DNA from: Paludibacteraceae bacterium
GTDB taxonomy: Bacteria; Bacteroidota; Bacteroidia; Bacteroidales; Paludibacteraceae
Direction of reading: 5' to 3'
Assembly (NCBI GenBank): GCA_024401455.1
Contig: JAKSLA010000017.1
Location: forward strand, 1 to 57,407
Length of the DNA: 57,407 nucleotides
Of the stretch, positions 15,470 through 23,889 are shown piece by piece. The stretch's first letter is position 1, and every line of letters starts with the position of its first letter. Made by a program: the position numbers and the translations under genes. The notes under the pieces are model-generated. The model saw only the letters and a list, made by a program, of their open reading frames with translations. It had not been told where the DNA came from and ran no database searches.

Positions 15470-18001
15470 ATGGTAAATGTAATAGTTGAGAATAAGCGTC
15501 GAATCTTATTGTTTCTTTTGGCAATCTCCTTTAAATCTGTATTCGCAAATGTTTCGATAACCGAAATCATGCAGAGCAATTATGGTGGAGTGTTGGATTA
15601 CTATAATGAGTTTCCTGACTCTTGGGTGGAAATTTACAATTCCAGCGATCAAGAGATTGACCTAAAGGGATATTCCATTTCAGAAGTGAATGATGTCTCT
15701 TCGGCTTATTCATTGCCAGAATCTCTGATAGTGCCCGCCGAAGGATACACACTCATCTATTGTGACAAGGAGAATAAAAAGCAACATACTGATTTTAGGT
15801 TGAATACAGATAAACCGGGAACCGTCTATTTGTGGGACAAAAATAAGGTGTTGGTGGATTCTTTGCCTTATCCCGAAATGATTTCCCCTGAGGTTTCTTG
15901 GGGTCGATTGCCCGATCATCCAGACAGTCTGTCTCATTTCAGAGTTGCCACTCCGGCAAGTCAGAATAATAACACGAATTGCGAGCGGGTACTCAAAAAG
16001 GTGGATTTCTCGGTAGATGGAGGAGCCAAAACCGTTCCGTTCTATCTTAAATTGAGTTTGAAGGGCGACTATCCCAAAGATGCGGAGATTCGATATACGG
16101 TTGATGGTAAAGAACCAACTATCTATAGTCTGAAGTATGTTGACTCTATTTACATCTATAAAAATACGGTTGTCAGAGCCAAACCATTTAGTGATAGCGC
16201 CATCAGTAAAATAAGTAAGACGCAAACCTACTTTTTCGACATCGAAGACAAAATGCCTATCATCAACATCGTTTGTGATCCAAACTACTTGTATGACAAA
16301 AATATAGGTATTCTCTCTTCTTCTACAAAATATGCCGATACGCATGACGACAACCTCCCAAGGCGAAGTTGGATGGGCTTGGCTAACTATTATTACGATT
16401 GGCGCAGACCTATAAACATCGAATATTATTCGGGAGATTCTTCAACGGCGGTTTTTAATCAATTGTCGGAAACTCGTGTGAGTGGCAATGTCTCTCGTCA
16501 GTGTGCCCATGTTAAATCAATGGTTGTTTATGCCAACAAACGCTTCGGGGAAAAACATTTCAATGGCGTTTTTTGGAAACATTTGCGACCCAATGCCAAT
16601 AAACAGAAAAGTATGACTATCCGCACCTCAACCGACGACACCTATTCGTTGAATGATATGCTTTCACAGACAGCCATAGCGCGATTTGCTAAATATTACG
16701 ATGTCGATTTTCAGGCTCAGAGAAATGTCCAATATTGCATCAATGGTGAGTTTCAGCAGATTATGCACTTGCAGGAGCGCGACGGAGCGGATATGGTGTG
16801 GGCTAACCACAACAAGATCACTGACATAGAGTGTATCGAGACGAGTGATGGATTGTATGACGGGTTTTACTCTCCTGAACAATTTCCTAACTATGATGCG
16901 TTCAAGAGAACATTTCAATCTCGCAACTGCACTTATCAGCAGATGGACGAAGTGTTGGATATCAATGCGTTTATGAATTATGTATCGACGAACGCATATT
17001 TTTCCAATGTTGATTTCCCTTATAATAATGTATCCTTGTGGTATGATAAGCAGGGCTCAAAAAAATGGCGTTGGATTATGAAAGACATGGATGCGACGAT
17101 TCAGGATCCTGCATATCCCTACTATAACTTCTTGTTGAGAGTGGAACCATGTGATAAGTTCGACTGGGCCAACAGTCCAGCAGCTTGCGAAGTTTATATC
17201 AAGATGTTCTCTTTTGAAAAGTTTAAGCAACCATATATTGATAGGACTTGCGTCTTGGCAGGAACGGCCTTTTCTAAAAATACGCTCGAATACATGTTGG
17301 ATAGTATCGTGGGGGACATGTCATTGGCTTTGTCCTCAACAGATCTGAAATACTATATACGCGATTTGGAGTCCTTTTATGCTTGGTGCAATGGTCGTCC
17401 TCAATATTATAGCTATCACTTAAGCGATTTTTTTGGATTAGGTGATACAACTCAATTGACAATTAATGGTTTATATAATGATTCTATCATTTACTTCAAC
17501 AATAATCCTTTGATGGAGAATAAGTATGAGGGGCATTTCTTTGAAGACAGGGATATGTATTTGACTCATAACAATAAACTCGATATTTATGGCCTTGACA
17601 ATTCTACAACGAATGAGATAGACTATTTGGATTTGGGAAAGATGATCGAAACGCAAGATTCTGCGGCTACTAAATGGACCATTTCCTATTGGATGGACGA
17701 TGAGCGCATTTTCAAACATTATGCTAATGAGAATGTCCATTTCAAGATTCCTGAGGGTGCTAAAGATGTCAAAATTGTCGATGGCTATGCTGGGAATATG
17801 TCTTTAACTTCTGTTCCTTCCATCTCAAGTCGTGCCCCTGAAGATCTTACTTACATGGTCTATAGCGTAAACGGCGTTTTCATTGGTAAGTTTAACTATG
17901 CTGAATTCTCTGACTTCAAACAGAAGGACGATATCAATATTGTCGTGATTTACGATTCTACAGGGAAGAAACTCTGTACCATCAAGTTGCTCAAGAAATA
18001 G
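15470..18001 (+). CDS. Secreted lamin-tail-domain / CotH-like protein
   Basis: 843 residues from the ATG that starts a signal peptide (RRILLFLLAISFKSVFA). Residues ~25-150 are a lamin-tail domain (ITEIMQSNYGG, DSWVEIYNSSDQEIDLKGYS, YTLIYCD). Residues ~180-260 look like a chitobiase-type beta-sandwich (IRYTVDGKEPT, VVRAKPF). The central ~280-600 resembles the CotH kinase-like domain, with MHLQERDGADMVW and WRWIMKDMDATIQDP as likely catalytic Glu/Asp segments. The last ~80 residues end YDSTGKKLCTIKLLKK, resembling a type A T9SS tail and closely echoing the end of the 3163-residue protein (KTVKLIKK). Probably a surface protein; the kinase role is inference. An upstream TTG at 15416 is not needed. 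Confidence 0.8.
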   Translation: MVNVIVENKRRILLFLLAISFKSVFANVSITEIMQSNYGGVLDYYNEFPDSWVEIYNSSDQEIDLKGYSISEVNDVSSAYSLPESLIVPAEGYTLIYCDKENKKQHTDFRLNTDKPGTVYLWDKNKVLVDSLPYPEMISPEVSWGRLPDHPDSLSHFRVATPASQNNNTNCERVLKKVDFSVDGGAKTVPFYLKLSLKGDYPKDAEIRYTVDGKEPTIYSLKYVDSIYIYKNTVVRAKPFSDSAISKISKTQTYFFDIEDKMPIINIVCDPNYLYDKNIGILSSSTKYADTHDDNLPRRSWMGLANYYYDWRRPINIEYYSGDSSTAVFNQLSETRVSGNVSRQCAHVKSMVVYANKRFGEKHFNGVFWKHLRPNANKQKSMTIRTSTDDTYSLNDMLSQTAIARFAKYYDVDFQAQRNVQYCINGEFQQIMHLQERDGADMVWANHNKITDIECIETSDGLYDGFYSPEQFPNYDAFKRTFQSRNCTYQQMDEVLDINAFMNYVSTNAYFSNVDFPYNNVSLWYDKQGSKKWRWIMKDMDATIQDPAYPYYNFLLRVEPCDKFDWANSPAACEVYIKMFSFEKFKQPYIDRTCVLAGTAFSKNTLEYMLDSIVGDMSLALSSTDLKYYIRDLESFYAWCNGRPQYYSYHLSDFFGLGDTTQLTINGLYNDSIIYFNNNPLMENKYEGHFFEDRDMYLTHNNKLDIYGLDNSTTNEIDYLDLGKMIETQDSAATKWTISYWMDDERIFKHYANENVHFKIPEGAKDVKIVDGYAGNMSLTSVPSISSRAPEDLTYMVYSVNGVFIGKFNYAEFSDFKQKDDINIVVIYDSTGKKLCTIKLLKK

Positions 18002-18014
18002 CAACCATAGAAGA

Positions 18015-18058
18015 AAGCCGCCTAAGTTGCGATCGCAGTTTTAGGCGGCTTCCTTTTT
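18015..18058 (+). terminator. Intrinsic terminator of the LTD/CotH gene
   Basis: Perfect 11-bp stem AAGCCGCCTAA / TTAGGCGGCTT followed by CC and six T, 13 bases after the stop. Confidence 0.85.
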
Positions 18059-18090
18059 TGTTTTGTCAGATTTGTATGGTTGGGTCTGGC

Positions 18091-18153
18091 CCCTTGTGGG
18101 TACATAGGGCGGGCACAAGGCCACGCCGGGCGGGCACAAGGCCACGCCCCTAC
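18091..18153. repeat. Second copy of the GGGCGGGCACAAGGC repeat family
   Basis: CCCTTGTGGG (18091) is followed by two units, 18107-18127 and 18128-18153, both GGGCGGGCACAAGGCCACGCC, the second ending CCCTAC. It lies 6 bases beyond the stop codon of the DUF3089 gene on the minus strand. Same core as the block at 6459-6582. Confidence 0.8.
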
Positions 18154-18159
18154 AGACAT

Positions 18160-19197
18160 TTATTTTTCATCCAAACATCTCACTTTTAAATTCTCCTTGA
18201 TGGCTTTCGCATAGAAGAAAGGATCTTGCAAGTGAAGGTTCCCTTTTGGGAATATGAATTCAAGGGCTTTGAAATGGTACTCTTCCATTTTTAAATTGTC
18301 AATGATTAGACAATGGTTGCCTGGATTGATTTTTACCGTCACATCGCGAGTCGAATCTTCGGCGACCACCACTGTCCCATAAGGGAAACGCTGGTCCGAA
18401 ACGCCGTCTTTTGCTCCGGCAGGAAGAAGAACGGCAGCCGTCTCGTTGCATTTCCATGTAATGGGGTTGATGCAAGCGACGTTGTTTTCCCATAGGGCCT
18501 TTGCCCAGATGCCGGTTGCTTTGGCTTCAGGATTGCTCATGGAATTGAAGCAGATGACAACGCCTTTGTCCTTCTCTCCTTGAGCCAGTTTGACATTCGG
18601 GTTTTTCAAATCGGCAAGAGATACACCACCGCCGATGGCATAGGTGGCGACGACTTGAGCGGCTGTCTTGGCGTCCAGTGATTTCAGCAACTCCACCGCC
18701 ATGTGGGCACCTTGGCTGAATCCTGCCAATACAATCTTTCTTCCTCCGTTATGGTGTCTCATGTAGTATTGGAAGGAAGCCTTTACATCGTCGAAGGCAA
18801 TGGCGTGGATGCTGTCGAACGATTGCGTGTCTTCAGGTCCGCCAAACGTGGCTTGTCGGTAGTAGGGGAGGAACAGGTTGCATTGCGTGCCGAAGATCGA
18901 GTCGGCCAATTCGCAAGATAAGTCAAATGCCTGCTTCTGCTTATCGTTGTCAAGGTCCGCATTATAACGGTTGGTACCCGTCGAATCTTTCCATGCTCCG
19001 ACGCAGGTTGGCAGCAGGTAGAAGACATCCACTTTTTTCTCTATCCCGTGTTCGGCGATGTTTCTGCTCTGATACCAATAGTTGGACGAAACATACATCG
19101 AATTCGATTTTTCAGGTTCTACCGAAGGCACATTTCGGCAAGAGGTGAAAAGTAAAGAAGTAAAAAGTGTCGCTATAATCGTTGTTCTTGCTTTCAT
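18160..19197 (-). CDS. DUF3089-family alpha/beta-hydrolase lipoprotein
   Basis: 345 residues. The N-terminus MKARTTIIATLFTSLLFTSC has a lipobox with Cys20. The body carries VDVFYLLPT near the start and the nucleophile elbow GFSQGAH with Ser at its centre (~165), followed by AYAIGGGV; this matches the DUF3089 family of serine hydrolase-like proteins. A His near the C-terminus (NPGNHCLI) is a candidate third catalytic residue. The substrate is unknown. It is transcribed divergently from the SMP-30-like gene and ends 6 bases from the repeat at 18091-18153. Confidence 0.82.
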   Translation of the reverse strand: MKARTTIIATLFTSLLFTSCRNVPSVEPEKSNSMYVSSNYWYQSRNIAEHGIEKKVDVFYLLPTCVGAWKDSTGTNRYNADLDNDKQKQAFDLSCELADSIFGTQCNLFLPYYRQATFGGPEDTQSFDSIHAIAFDDVKASFQYYMRHHNGGRKIVLAGFSQGAHMAVELLKSLDAKTAAQVVATYAIGGGVSLADLKNPNVKLAQGEKDKGVVICFNSMSNPEAKATGIWAKALWENNVACINPITWKCNETAAVLLPAGAKDGVSDQRFPYGTVVVAEDSTRDVTVKINPGNHCLIIDNLKMEEYHFKALEFIFPKGNLHLQDPFFYAKAIKENLKVRCLDEK

Positions 19198-19243
19198 AAG
19201 ACGTTATGCGTTAATTGATTTTTTTTGTTTGTAAATCTTTCTG

Positions 19244-19251
19244 CAAAGATA
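19244..19251 (-). promoter_or_regulatory. Promoter -7 box of the DUF3089 gene
   Basis: Minus-strand TATCTTTG, a full TAnnTTTG match, 46 bases before the ATG at 19197. Confidence 0.6.
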
Positions 19252-19295
19252 CATCTTTTGCTATTGAAAAATGATAGCTTCATCAGATTTTGTAT

Positions 19296-19303
19296 TACAT
19301 TTG
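19296..19303 (+). promoter_or_regulatory. Promoter -7 box of the SMP-30-like gene
   Basis: TACATTTG matches TAnnTTTG, 77 bases before the ATG at 19381. No convincing -33 element was seen. Confidence 0.5.
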
Positions 19304-19380
19304 TCGGTCCGAAGAGGAAGATTGTTATCTCCTTTCGGTTAGTTAGATGCTTAAAGTATAATGTTTTAAATCCAACGGAA

Positions 19381-20373
19381 ATGAAGTGGAAAGAGTGGAT
19401 ATTTGCCATGGCATCCTGCACGTTAGTGGCTTGCCAAATGGGAAATAATCAATCAAAGAAAATGGAGGAAGGTATGAATGCAAATTTGGCAATGAAGTGC
19501 GAGGTGGAGTTTGACTCCGTCATGCAGGTAGGCGAGGGTCCTATTTGGGACTATAAGTATAACCGTCTCTTGTGGATAGATACGCAAGGGAGTTTGATGA
19601 TCTACTCTCCAACTACCAAGGAGAACAAGGTGATTAAATTGGACCAGATGATAGGTACAGTGGTGCCTTATTTGGAAGATACCGTGGTGGTGGGACTTGC
19701 CGATGGTATTTATGAGATGTGCCTCTCCTCTAAGAAACTTAAGTTCATTGCCGACCCAGAAGGACGCGAAGCAGGCAACCGCTATAACGACGGAAAATGT
19801 GATGCGCAAGGTCGTCTTTGGATTGGTACGATGGACAAGGATTGTACGCCCAACAAGGCGGCTTTCTTTTGTGTGCAACCTGACGGACAACAACGCAAAG
19901 TGCTTGATTCAGTGACGATAAGCAATGGTGTGACATGGTCGCCCGACGGTAAGGCGATGTACTATCAAGACACTCCGACATTGCAGGTTTCTGCCTTCGA
20001 TTTTGATGGCGAGGCTGGTACAATCCAAAATCGTCGCGAAGTCATTCGCATGACAGAGGAACTGGGAACGCCCGACGGTAATGCTATGGATGCGGAAGGT
20101 ATGCTTTGGGTGGCTAATTGGGGTGGCGCTTGCGTCACTCGTTGGAATCCTGCTACGGGTGAGTTGTTGCAGAAAATAGAAGTGCCCGCCCTCAATGTGG
20201 CAGCATTGGCTTTCGGTGGCGAGGATATGGAGACACTTTTCATTGCGACGGCATCGCTCTATATGCCCGACGACAAAGCGGGTAACTATCCACAAGCAGG
20301 AAAACTCTTCTCGGTGAAACCGGGTGTGAAAGGAGCAAAATGTAATTACTGGAAGTTGGGTAATCAGCAATAA
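19381..20373 (+). CDS. SMP-30/gluconolactonase-like lipoprotein
   Basis: 330 residues from the ATG at 19381, which directly starts a lipoprotein signal (MKWKEWIFAMASCTLVAC). The frame is open further upstream, but the promoter at 19296 and the signal peptide favour this start. Family motifs of the six-bladed SMP-30 propeller are present: VGEGPIWD (metal-binding Glu), RYNDGKCDAQGRLWIGTMD (Asn/Asp), ISNGVTWSPDG, and GTPDGNAMDAEGMLWVANW. Relatives are metal-dependent sugar lactonases; the exported, lipid-anchored form suggests a periplasmic or surface lactone substrate, which is not identified. Confidence 0.87.
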   Translation: MKWKEWIFAMASCTLVACQMGNNQSKKMEEGMNANLAMKCEVEFDSVMQVGEGPIWDYKYNRLLWIDTQGSLMIYSPTTKENKVIKLDQMIGTVVPYLEDTVVVGLADGIYEMCLSSKKLKFIADPEGREAGNRYNDGKCDAQGRLWIGTMDKDCTPNKAAFFCVQPDGQQRKVLDSVTISNGVTWSPDGKAMYYQDTPTLQVSAFDFDGEAGTIQNRREVIRMTEELGTPDGNAMDAEGMLWVANWGGACVTRWNPATGELLQKIEVPALNVAALAFGGEDMETLFIATASLYMPDDKAGNYPQAGKLFSVKPGVKGAKCNYWKLGNQQ

Positions 20374-20402
20374 GAGATTTCATTGATGTGAAGTCAGAAG
20401 AT

Positions 20403-20438
20403 AGGTCAGGGTGGGCATCTTACTCTGACCTTTTTTTT
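20403..20438 (+). terminator. Intrinsic terminator of the SMP-30-like gene
   Basis: Stem AGGTCAG(GGT) / (ACT)CTGACCT followed by eight T, 30 bases after the stop. Confidence 0.85.
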
Positions 20439-20562
20439 GTGAAGGACAGAGAGGTGATAATCGTTTTTCCTGATATAAGTAATTGGGAGGGCGTCTTTCT
20501 TTTATAACCAATTGTCAAAAGGATCAATGACCGTGTTTTTTTCATAATCGCGTAAAAAATGA

Positions 20563-20570
20563 TACATTTG
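20563..20570 (+). promoter_or_regulatory. Promoter -7 box of the TonB receptor operon
   Basis: TACATTTG matches TAnnTTTG, with a T-rich -33 (TTTTTTT ending 20542) at 20-base spacing. The transcript would have a ~45-base leader containing GGGGGGGATCCCC, a short self-complementary stretch. Confidence 0.6.
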
Positions 20571-20620
20571 CAACCTATAAATGGGGGGGATCCCCTTTTT
20601 ATGGAATTGGACATCTTTTT

Positions 20621-22600
20621 ATGATATACAAGAAAATTTCATATATAATAACTATGCTGCTCTCTTTTGCCGTTTTCGCTCAAGCGGAAGAACCGGCAGA
20701 CAGCATTGGTAGCGAGCAGGAACTGAACGACGTGGTTGTTACGGCGGCAAGTAGCATCAAATCGCAGTATCGTGTCGAGAACACCTCCATTATAGGACAG
20801 TCACAACTCATTAGGGCGGCATGCTGCAATTTGGGCGAGTCGTTTGTCAACAACCCTTCGGTGGACGTCTCTTATTCTGATGCCGCCACGGGTGCCAAGC
20901 AGATAAAGTTGTTAGGGCTTAGCGGAACTTATGTCCAGATGTTGACCGAAAACATTCCGAACCTTCGAGGTGGTAGCATCCCGTATTCACTTTCGTTTGT
21001 GCCCGGACCATGGATGCAGAGCATTCAGGTGAGCAACGGTGCCGCGAGTGTGAAGAACGGTTATGAAAGCACCACGGGGCAAATCAACATTGAATTTTTG
21101 AAGCCGCAAAGCATAGATGGTGTCAGGGGCAATCTCTTCCTTGATTCTAATCTGAAATACGAACTGAATGCTGATGGAAGCATCCATCTCAATGACCGAC
21201 TTTCCACCAGTTTGCTTCTCCATTACGAAGATAGAAGGATGGACCATGACGGGAATGATGACGGTTTCATGGATATGCCCAAGCAGAGACAGTACAACGT
21301 GATGCATCGTTGGGCTTACCTCTCGCCGAAATGGATCAGTCAACTCTCTATGCGCGTTTTGAAAGACGAACGTGAGAGCGGTATGAGCAAACACCATACC
21401 CTTGATGCTATGCCTCGTTATGGGGTGGAGGTGAATACGAATCGCTATGAATTTCAATGGAAAAACGGATTTACGCTTGATGCGGAGAAGAACCGTTCGG
21501 TGGCGTTGATGGTACATGGCTCTCTTCACGATGCTGACAATCATTTTGGAAATAATATCTACGACTTTCGTCAGACAAATGGTTATGCCCAGTTGATGTA
21601 TGAGACGGATATGGCAGAAAATCATAATTGGGCAATCGGTGCTTCCGTCAACCACGACTACTACGATGAGATGGTGCAGCAGGTACCCCTTTCTCCAGAA
21701 ATGGATAAGGAGACGACACCAGGCGCCTATGCACAATACACCTATAAGTTGGATACTCGCCTCTCGGTGATGGCAGGCGTGCGTTGGGACCATTCTTCCC
21801 TTTATGGGGGCTTTTTCACGCCACGTCTTCACTTGAAGTTTACGCCGAAGCCACTCTTCACCCTTCGCGCCTCGGCAGGTAAGGGCTATCGTACTCCACA
21901 CGCTTTGGCGGAAAATACTCCGATGTTGGCAAGCGGGCGCACATTCTACATTGCCGATGATTTGGAACAGGAAGAGGCTTGGAACTACGGGCTTTCCGTA
22001 GGCTTTAACATTCCAATATGTGGTAAAAAATTAGAGTTGAATGGTGAGTATTATTATACGGATTTTGTCAACCAAATGGTCGTGAATGTGGATGGCGCAA
22101 AAGGAGAACATACGGTCTGTTTTGAAAACTTGGACGGAGAAAGTTATAGCCATACTTTGCAGGTTGATGCCACCTATCCATTCTTCAGAGGGTTCTCTGC
22201 TACGGGTGCCTTCCGCTACAATGATGCGCGAACGACGTACGACGGCAGGTTGAAGTTCAGACCGCTCACGTCTCGTTTCAAGGGCCTGCTCACGTTCTCC
22301 TACAAATGGCATATGGATCTTTGGCAATTTGACATCACGGGTCAAGCCAACGGACGGGGAAAGATGTATGACTACTCCGATTATCCGACCTACTATCAGT
22401 TGCAGGCACAGTTGACGAGGGAGTTCCGTCATTTCAGCATCTATGTGGGCGGTGAGAACCTCACCAACTATAAAATGTCAACGCCAATCATAGAGGCTCA
22501 CCAACCGTGGAGTCCAGCCTTTGACGCTACCCAAGTTTGGGGACCAACCGAGGGGGCCATGGCCTATATTGGCGTGCGGTTTAAGTTTGAAAAAGATTAG
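20621..22600 (+). CDS. TonB-dependent outer-membrane receptor, probably metal-related
   Basis: 659 residues. A signal peptide (to AQA, ~22) is followed by a TonB-box-like ELNDVVVTAAS, a plug domain (IKLLGLSGTYVQMLTENIP, VSNGAASVKNGYESTTGQIN), and a beta-barrel ending in the aromatic FKFEKD. It lacks the long carboxypeptidase-like N-terminal extension of SusC-type sugar receptors. The next gene, 20 bases later, encodes a periplasmic heavy-metal-associated protein with a CxxC site, so the cargo is more likely a metal or metal chelate (copper is the usual HMA ligand) than glycan. The barrel has a His/Asp/Met-rich loop (RRMDHDGNDDGFMDMPKQR) that could bind metal. Direction of transport and metal identity are inference. 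Confidence 0.88.
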   Translation: MIYKKISYIITMLLSFAVFAQAEEPADSIGSEQELNDVVVTAASSIKSQYRVENTSIIGQSQLIRAACCNLGESFVNNPSVDVSYSDAATGAKQIKLLGLSGTYVQMLTENIPNLRGGSIPYSLSFVPGPWMQSIQVSNGAASVKNGYESTTGQINIEFLKPQSIDGVRGNLFLDSNLKYELNADGSIHLNDRLSTSLLLHYEDRRMDHDGNDDGFMDMPKQRQYNVMHRWAYLSPKWISQLSMRVLKDERESGMSKHHTLDAMPRYGVEVNTNRYEFQWKNGFTLDAEKNRSVALMVHGSLHDADNHFGNNIYDFRQTNGYAQLMYETDMAENHNWAIGASVNHDYYDEMVQQVPLSPEMDKETTPGAYAQYTYKLDTRLSVMAGVRWDHSSLYGGFFTPRLHLKFTPKPLFTLRASAGKGYRTPHALAENTPMLASGRTFYIADDLEQEEAWNYGLSVGFNIPICGKKLELNGEYYYTDFVNQMVVNVDGAKGEHTVCFENLDGESYSHTLQVDATYPFFRGFSATGAFRYNDARTTYDGRLKFRPLTSRFKGLLTFSYKWHMDLWQFDITGQANGRGKMYDYSDYPTYYQLQAQLTREFRHFSIYVGGENLTNYKMSTPIIEAHQPWSPAFDATQVWGPTEGAMAYIGVRFKFEKD

Positions 22601-22620
22601 GTGATAAAAAACAATAGGAT

Positions 22621-22938
22621 ATGAAGAAGATTTTAGTAATTGCTGCATGCGTGGCGGCTTCCTTTAGCGCCCATGCTGCGTCAAAGGTTAAGGAGATAAA
22701 GATGGATACGCTTGTCGTCACTACGTCGCCAATCATGCATTGTTCAGGTTGCGAGAATAGGATTAAAAGCAATATCCGTTATGTTAAGGGAACTAAAGAC
22801 ATTGAGACCTCTGTTCCTGAGCAGAAGGTGACCATCATTTATAAAACCAAGGATGCGTCGTATGATGATTATGTCAAGGCATTCAAGAAAATCGGCTTTG
22901 ATATAAAACGAGCAGACGAGGTGAAAGAGGCAGAGTAG
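22621..22938 (+). CDS. Periplasmic heavy-metal-associated (HMA) domain protein
   Basis: 105 residues. A signal peptide (ILVIAACVAASFSAHAA) is followed by one HMA domain with the metal motif IMHCSGCENRI (Cys41, Cys44; a His precedes the first Cys) and VPEQKVTIIY. HMA domains carry Cu(I), sometimes Zn or Hg, and pass it to partners. Unlike most HMA chaperones this one is exported. It sits 20 bases after the TonB receptor gene, so it probably receives from or protects against the same metal in the periplasm. Confidence 0.85.
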   Translation: MKKILVIAACVAASFSAHAASKVKEIKMDTLVVTTSPIMHCSGCENRIKSNIRYVKGTKDIETSVPEQKVTIIYKTKDASYDDYVKAFKKIGFDIKRADEVKEAE

Positions 22939-22984
22939 GCAATGCTTCGATTGGAAGATTGGTTAGGAAACAAAAAACACCAGG

Positions 22985-23020
22985 AAAAAAGCAAGTCGGG
23001 GACACTGCCCCGACTCTGCT
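22985..23020 (-). terminator. Intrinsic terminator of the poly-Asp membrane protein gene
   Basis: Stem AGTCGGGG / CCCCGACT with loop CAGTGT (minus strand), continued by AGCA/TGCT around one mismatch, then TTTTTT. It could also slow transcription coming from the HMA gene on the plus strand. Confidence 0.75.
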
Positions 23021-23025
23021 TATAA

Positions 23026-23841
23026 TTAAAACTTCAATGCCAAACCAATGCTTTGCTTCTTGGCTGTCAAGTCGAGGTGGATAGGCTCTTGGTAGGCCGA
23101 AGAACTACCTATGCATCTGTCGCGGAATACCTTTTGTGCGGAATTCTTCTTTTTTGCTCCAGAAACCCAAAGCGGAACACCTACTGCAACGGCGGTAACA
23201 CCAGTAGCAGCGAAGCCAATTCCTGCATGAAGGAAGAACTCGGCTACTTCATCGTCGTCGTCATCATAGAAATCATCGTCGTCGTCGTCCCACGAATCTA
23301 TGAAAGCAGATATACCACAAAAAACACCACCGACAACGGCGAAGGCGGCTCCGACACTTGTCGTTACAACACCAGCCACCATTCTCTTCTGTCCACTCTT
23401 GTATTGCTGGTAGGCCTCTGGACAGCAGTTGCGCATGCCGAGGTTGACTTCTCTGTTGCTTAGCGTTCTGTTGTTGTAGATGAATTGGTCGCCCTTTATG
23501 GTTACATTGTCCCAGTCAGCGCAAGTCATTGTCTTATATACTTTTGGAGACGTAGCGTTGGCGGCTGTTTGGGTTGAGTTAGACTGGCTGCCATTGTTTT
23601 CCGAGTTGTAAACTTCTACGGCTCCGTTTCCGTAGGTTATGGATACAATGTTTGATTTCAGCATCGTCTTCTTCTCGGCGGTAGAGTCGTCTGCCAATTG
23701 ATAAACGATGGTGCTTCTGTTCACATCTACCACATTAGCCTCGATCTTCTCCGCATTTTTTGTGATTATGATGTCTTTTGCATTTACTTGAAAAAGGAAA
23801 CCTGACAAAAGCAGGATTGCTCCCATAATCTTGTTTCTCAT
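23026..23841 (-). CDS. Exported or membrane protein of unknown function with a poly-Asp linker
   Basis: 271 residues from the ATG at 23841. A signal peptide (IMGAILLLSGFLFQVNA) leads a ~70-residue beta-rich part (IIITKNAEKIEANVVDV, IVSITYGNGAVEVY). An ordered segment with paired Cys (MRNCCPEAYQQY) follows, then two glycine-rich hydrophobic segments (VAGVVTTSVGAAFAVVGGVF and a second at ~210-235) separated by an acidic run DDDDDDFYDDDDDE. I do not recognise a named function; the N-terminal part resembles exported Bacteroidetes proteins of unknown role. An upstream ATG at 23877 lies inside the his terminator, so it is rejected. Confidence 0.75.
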   Translation of the reverse strand: MRNKIMGAILLLSGFLFQVNAKDIIITKNAEKIEANVVDVNRSTIVYQLADDSTAEKKTMLKSNIVSITYGNGAVEVYNSENNGSQSNSTQTAANATSPKVYKTMTCADWDNVTIKGDQFIYNNRTLSNREVNLGMRNCCPEAYQQYKSGQKRMVAGVVTTSVGAAFAVVGGVFCGISAFIDSWDDDDDDFYDDDDDEVAEFFLHAGIGFAATGVTAVAVGVPLWVSGAKKKNSAQKVFRDRCIGSSSAYQEPIHLDLTAKKQSIGLALKF

Positions 23842-23848
23842 GCTAAAT

Positions 23849-23882
23849 AAAAAAAGTGAGGGATGATTTTTTCTCATCCCTC
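23849..23882 (-). terminator. Terminator of the hisGDC operon
   Basis: Minus strand: GAGGGATGA - GAAAAAA - TCATCCCTC (9 bp, perfect), then AC and a T-rich tract. It begins 8 bases after the hisC stop and separates the operon from the next gene. Confidence 0.85.
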
Positions 23883-23889
23883 GGTTTGT

